This document shows, in pieces, positions 7,010 to 9,232 of a stretch of 9,232 nt of DNA. How positions within the stretch are numbered: the stretch's first letter is position 1; every line of letters begins with the position of its first letter. The stretch lies in the NCBI GenBank assembly GCA_021779875.1, contig JAJXZV010000018.1, forward strand, positions 1 through 9,232. Direction: 5' to 3'. A program made the translations under genes and the position numbers. The DNA is from Pseudomonadota bacterium (lineage in GTDB: Bacteria; Pseudomonadota; Gammaproteobacteria; Steroidobacterales; Steroidobacteraceae). Below the pieces are notes generated by a model that had not been told where the DNA came from, did not search any database, and was given only the letters and a program-made list of their open reading frames with translations.

Positions 7010-7592
7010 GGTCGGCACGAGCGGTTCGGTGTGGAATCTTCCGAATGCGCTCACCTGGCTTCGCATGCTGATGATCCCGGCCATCGCGGCGGCGTTCTTC
7101 CTGCCTTATTGGTGGGCCGGACCGGCCGCCTGCACGGCGTTCGCGCTCGCCGGCATCACGGATTCCCTGGACGGCTACTACGCGCGCAAGCTGGGTCAGA
7201 CCTCGCGCCTCGGCACGTTTCTCGATCCGGTGGCCGACAAGCTGATCGTGGCGGCCGCGCTGGTGCTGATCGTCTCGAAGGACCCCCGCTGGTTCGTGGT
7301 GATCACCGCGATCGTGATCATCGGCCGCGAGATCGCGGTGTCGGCGCTGCGCGAGTGGATGGCGGAGATCGGCGCGCGCAGCCGCATCAAGGTCTCGGGG
7401 CTCGGCAAGTCGAAGACGGTGATGCAGATCGTGGGGCTGTCGATGCTGCTGTTCCGGCGCGACCTGCTCGGCCTGCCCATCTATCGACTCGGCCTCGTGT
7501 TGACGGCCGTAGCCGCGGTGCTGACCCTTTGGTCCATGGTCGCCTATCTGAGGCTCGCCTGGCCGGAGTTGCGCGGCAGCGCGAAACTGTGA
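6984..7592 (+). CDS. pgsA: CDP-diacylglycerol--glycerol-3-phosphate 3-phosphatidyltransferase (PGP synthase)
   Basis: This inner-membrane enzyme joins CDP-diacylglycerol and glycerol-3-phosphate to phosphatidylglycerophosphate, the committed step to phosphatidylglycerol and cardiolipin. The 202-residue protein carries the CDP-alcohol phosphatidyltransferase signature with Asp60, Asp63, Gly64, Ala67, Arg68, Gly77, Asp81 and Asp85 (DSLDGYYAR, then GTFLDPVAD). Several hydrophobic segments are visible, at about 28-57, 86-98, 103-113, 138-147 and 168-191, and the family N-terminus NLPNALTWLR begins at residue 18. ATG 6984 has AGG six bases upstream and lies inside uvrC; GTG 7029 is an alternative start without overlap. 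The uvrC-pgsA-tRNA-Gly-tRNA-Cys order matches E. coli, which supports PgsA over the related phosphatidylserine and cardiolipin synthases. Confidence 0.96.
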   Translation: MSTSTQGNEVGTSGSVWNLPNALTWLRMLMIPAIAAAFFLPYWWAGPAACTAFALAGITDSLDGYYARKLGQTSRLGTFLDPVADKLIVAAALVLIVSKDPRWFVVITAIVIIGREIAVSALREWMAEIGARSRIKVSGLGKSKTVMQIVGLSMLLFRRDLLGLPIYRLGLVLTAVAAVLTLWSMVAYLRLAWPELRGSAKL

Positions 7593-7620
7593 GAAGGGGT
7601 GCGCCGGGGTGAGCCGATGC

Positions 7621-7648
7621 TTGACTCCGGACATCTTGCCCTTAAAAT
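7621..7648 (+). promoter_or_regulatory. Sigma-70 promoter for the tRNA genes
   Basis: TTGACT (7621-7626, 5 of 6) and TAAAAT (7643-7648, 5 of 6) are 16 bp apart. This is the best promoter match in the window. It is placed so that transcription would begin near 7655, about 10 nt before the mature tRNA-Gly, with the GC-containing discriminator typical of stable RNA promoters. Confidence 0.7.
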
Positions 7649-7664
7649 GGCGAGTTCGCTAAGG

Positions 7665-7740
7665 GCGGGAATAGCTCAGTTGGTAGAGCGCAACCTTGCC
7701 AAGGTTGAGGTCGCGAGTTCGAGCCTCGTTTCCCGCTCCA
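7665..7740 (+). tRNA. tRNA-Gly (anticodon GCC)
   Basis: The 76-nt gene folds into a full cloverleaf. The acceptor strand GCGGGAA pairs with TTCCCGC, the D-arm contains AGCTCAGTTGGTAGAGC, the anticodon stem CAACC/GGTTG encloses loop TTGCCAA with anticodon GCC at 7698-7700, and the T-arm carries GTTCGAG. The 3' TCCA is encoded in the DNA. Position after pgsA corresponds to E. coli glyW. Confidence 0.98.
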
Positions 7741-7749
7741 CTCAATCCG

Positions 7750-7781
7750 AGAACCCCGGTCAGTCCGGGGTTCTTCGTTTT
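7750..7781 (+). terminator. Terminator-like hairpin between the two tRNA genes
   Basis: AGAACCCCGG (7750-7759) and CCGGGGTTCT (7765-7774) form a perfect 10-bp stem with loop TCAGT, followed by TCGTTTT. The T-tract is interrupted, so termination may be partial. It lies between tRNA-Gly and tRNA-Cys, so tRNA-Cys would depend on read-through or on a promoter of its own, and none was seen in the 13 bases between them. It might instead act as a processing site. Confidence 0.6.
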
Positions 7782-7794
7782 CGCGCCCTCGAGG

Positions 7795-7868
7795 GGCTAG
7801 GTGGCAGAGTGGTCATGCAGCGGCCTGCAAAGCCGCGTACAGCGGTTCGATTCCGCTCCTAGCCTCCA
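7795..7868 (+). tRNA. tRNA-Cys (anticodon GCA)
   Basis: The 74-nt gene has acceptor GGCTAGG pairing with CCTAGCC, followed by encoded TCCA. The anticodon stem GCGGC/GCCGC surrounds loop CTGCAAA, with anticodon GCA at 7827-7829, and the T-arm is AGCGG/CCGCT around TTCGATT. Position and identity match E. coli cysT. The leucine tRNA that follows in E. coli is absent: only 17 bp, including the palindrome GCGCGGCCGCGC (7872-7883), separate this gene from the stop codon of the convergent DUF4197 gene. Confidence 0.98.
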
Positions 7869-7885
7869 TTTGCGCGGCCGCGCCG

Positions 7886-8584
7886 TCAGCGGATCGCGCC
7901 GAACACCTTCTTCAGGATCGCGCTGCTCTGGCCGAGCGGATCCTTGCGGATGGCGCGCTCTTCCTGGGCCATCATGATGTACAGCCCGTCGAGCGTCTTC
8001 GCCGTGACGTAGGACTCGAGCGTCGCCTCCCCCGGCTTCAGCACGCCGAGCGCGGCGCCCTTGGCGGCGACCGCGTCGTAGGTTTCCGCGAGCCGGACCT
8101 TCTGCGTTTCGCGCGTGACGATGGGCGCGAACTTCTTCTGCAGCGGCTGATAGGTCACCCGCTTGAAATACTGGGTCGCCGCGTCGTCGCCCCCGGTGAG
8201 TATCTGCTTCGCGTCCGCGACCGTCATCTGCTTGAGGGCCTGCTCGAGCAGCACCTTGCTCTCCGGCACCGCGGCCTCGGCCGCGCGGTTCATGGCCACC
8301 ACCAATCGGTCGGTCTGATCACCCATGCCCAGCATGCGCATGAGGCCCTCGGCCTGCGCGATCCTCGGCGGCAGCGGTATCTTCACCGACGGATTGTCGA
8401 GAAACCCGCCCGGGACCCCGAGTTTGCCGACGGCCCGCCCGATGCCCTGGCCGAGCGCCTGCTTGAGGCCGGCCGCCGCGTCGGCGTTGGAGAGAGAACC
8501 CAGGTCGAGCGCCCACGCCGCGGCGGTGATGCACGAGGCGCCGACCGCGATGAGTACTCGACGACGTGTTCGATGGGTGAGCAT
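7886..8584 (-). CDS. Exported DUF4197 domain protein, function unknown
   Basis: This 232-residue protein carries the DUF4197 pattern: LSNADAAAGLKQAL (31-44), a GFLDNPSVKIPLP segment (60-72), MNRAAEAAVPES (98-109), a GGDDAATQYFKRVT stretch, ESYVTAKTLDGLY, then EERAIRKDP near the end. No biochemical function is known to me for the family. The N-terminus is a signal peptide: arginines at 5, 7, 8 and 9, a moderately hydrophobic stretch 10-25, and a likely cleavage after AWA at 25, so the mature protein should be periplasmic. The residues TRRRVL (6-11) resemble the twin-arginine (Tat) motif. Cys18 sits in GASC, a poor lipobox. There is no clear Shine-Dalgarno before the ATG, and a TATATT hexamer on the minus strand begins only 12 bases upstream, so a leaderless transcript is possible. 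The gene converges on tRNA-Cys. Confidence 0.88.
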   Translation of the reverse strand: MLTHRTRRRVLIAVGASCITAAAWALDLGSLSNADAAAGLKQALGQGIGRAVGKLGVPGGFLDNPSVKIPLPPRIAQAEGLMRMLGMGDQTDRLVVAMNRAAEAAVPESKVLLEQALKQMTVADAKQILTGGDDAATQYFKRVTYQPLQKKFAPIVTRETQKVRLAETYDAVAAKGAALGVLKPGEATLESYVTAKTLDGLYIMMAQEERAIRKDPLGQSSAILKKVFGAIR

Positions 8585-8590
8585 GGGCGA

Positions 8591-8596
8591 AATATA
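8591..8596 (-). promoter_or_regulatory. Possible -10 hexamer of the DUF4197 gene
   Basis: The minus strand reads TATATT from 8596 to 8591 (5 of 6 to consensus), six bases before the ATG. A start seven or so bases downstream would coincide with the initiation codon, giving a leaderless mRNA. No convincing -35 box was found. Confidence 0.25.
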
Positions 8597-8636
8597 CGCC
8601 GAAGCGCCGGAATACCGTAGCCGGAACGCACGGGAA

Positions 8637-8645
8637 TGCTACGAT
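8637..8645 (+). promoter_or_regulatory. Possible extended -10 promoter of the nucleotidyl cyclase gene
   Basis: TGCTACGAT combines the extended TGn element (8637-8639) with TACGAT (8640-8645, 4 of 6). It predicts a start near 8652 and a leader of about 26 nt to the TTG start at 8678. No clear -35 element is present, as is often the case for extended -10 promoters. Confidence 0.3.
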
Positions 8646-8665
8646 AAGGCGGTCGTTCAAGTCTC

Positions 8666-8670
8666 GGAGG
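8666..8670 (+). promoter_or_regulatory. Shine-Dalgarno GGAGG that decides the cyclase start
   Basis: GGAGG lies seven bases before TTG 8678, in the ideal window, and is the best ribosome-binding site in the sequence. It supports TTG initiation over GTG 8705, which has no such site. Confidence 0.7.
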
Positions 8671-8677
8671 TAAGTGG

Positions 8678-9232
8678 TTGTCCGGCCAAGCGCCCGATCT
8701 GCGTGTGACCGAGTTCGCCGTGCAGCACCACTCGGGCCCGCCCGCCACCGCGACCACCCACGCCTCGGTGCTGTTCGTCGATTTGCGCGGCTACACCGGC
8801 TTGGCCGAAAGGCTCGCCCCGAGCGGCGTGGTGGCGTTGCTGGACGAATTCTTCGTGGTGCTCGGCGGCGCGACCGAGCGCCATGGCGGGGCGATGTTCC
8901 ACATGGCGGGCGACGGCATGATGGCGGGCTTCGGCCTGGACAGCCCCGAGTGCGATGGGGCGCGCGCGGCGCTCGCCGCCGGGCAGCAGATGCTCCGGGA
9001 ATTCGGCCGCGTCGCGGAGCGTTGGCGCCGCGAGCTGTCGATCGAGACCGGCATCGGGCTGGGCTTGCACCTCGGCGAGGTCGCCCTCGGCCCCCTGGGG
9101 CCTCCCGGAAACAAGGTGCGCACGCTGGTCGGCGACACGGTCAACGTGGCCGCGCGGCTGTGCGCGCGGGCGCGCGCCGGCGAGCTGCTGCTGTCGGCGC
9201 CCGTCGCCGCGGCGCTCGACGTCGGGCGCGGC
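8678..9232 (+). CDS. Class III adenylate/guanylate cyclase, N-terminal part (3' end outside window)
   Basis: The frame starts at TTG 8678 and stays open for 185 codons to the window end. Class III nucleotidyl cyclase motifs, numbered from the TTG: VLFVDLRGYTGLAERL (31-46) with metal ligand Asp35; HMAGDGMMAGFG (75-86) with metal ligand Asp79, at the canonical 44-residue distance; GLGLHLGEVALG (127-138); TLVGDTVNVAARL (149-161) with transition-state residues Asn156 and Arg160; and GELLLS (168-173). The usual purine-contacting Lys is His75 and the partner Asp is Thr149; Thr there is common in class IIIb enzymes, His is not typical. The cyclase domain begins near residue 29 with no membrane segment before it, so this end is probably cytoplasmic. 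Any C-terminal sensor or effector domain lies beyond the window. cAMP is the likely product, but specificity cannot be settled. GTG 8705 is an alternative start, nine codons shorter. Confidence 0.88.
   Translation, partial: MSGQAPDLRVTEFAVQHHSGPPATATTHASVLFVDLRGYTGLAERLAPSGVVALLDEFFVVLGGATERHGGAMFHMAGDGMMAGFGLDSPECDGARAALAAGQQMLREFGRVAERWRRELSIETGIGLGLHLGEVALGPLGPPGNKVRTLVGDTVNVAARLCARARAGELLLSAPVAAALDVGRG

Noticed and set aside
7872..7883. GCGCGGCCGCGC palindrome between tRNA-Cys and the DUF4197 stop as a bidirectional terminator
   Set aside because: It can form only a 4-bp stem with a tetraloop and has no T-tract on either strand.
8530..8535. Lipoprotein cysteine (Cys18 in GASC) in the DUF4197 protein
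   Set aside because: The -3 position is Gly rather than Leu, Val or Ile, and a good signal peptidase I site (AWA) lies downstream.

Overview
This is a GC-rich, gene-dense stretch of bacterial chromosome that looks like core genome from a gammaproteobacterium. The strongest clue is the order uvrC, pgsA, tRNA-Gly(GCC), tRNA-Cys(GCA), which matches the E. coli uvrC-pgsA-glyW-cysT block. An HrpA-type helicase and a class II DAHP synthase fit a high-GC lineage of the Xanthomonadales/Nevskiales kind, but that placement is inference. There are no transposases, phage genes, CRISPR arrays or other signs of recent transfer.

Layout. Positions 1-1059 hold the C-terminal part of hrpA (its 5' end lies outside the window). 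It converges, with a 7-bp gap, on an ALDH7-family dehydrogenase (minus strand, 1067-2599), probably the piperideine-6-carboxylate/aminoadipate-semialdehyde dehydrogenase of lysine catabolism. A 160-bp divergent spacer holds two adjacent palindromes and a reasonable sigma-70-like promoter for the class II DAHP synthase (2760-4109), the first enzyme of the shikimate pathway.

Positions 4110-4529 carry no convincing protein gene. They contain a promoter-like sequence, an 8-bp hairpin, sequences near the two ends of the predicted transcript that can pair over 9 bp, and a very strong intrinsic terminator. I read this as a candidate structured non-coding RNA of about 280 nt, or a leader with attenuation, because the terminator ends only 4 bp before the next start codon. 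This is the least explained part of the window.

Positions 4530-7592 form a tightly overlapping set: family 5 uracil-DNA glycosylase (base excision repair), uvrC (nucleotide excision repair; 4-nt overlap) and pgsA (phosphatidylglycerophosphate synthase; 26-nt overlap). The two tRNA genes follow, with a strong promoter in front and a terminator-like hairpin between them.

Positions 7886-8584 (minus) encode an exported DUF4197 protein of unknown function. Divergent from it, a class III nucleotidyl cyclase gene begins at a TTG codon with an excellent Shine-Dalgarno sequence and runs off the window. Its metal and transition-state residues are intact, but the usual purine-contacting lysine is a histidine. 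I found no clear new multi-gene system; the candidate RNA at 4242-4525 and the cyclase are the items most worth following.
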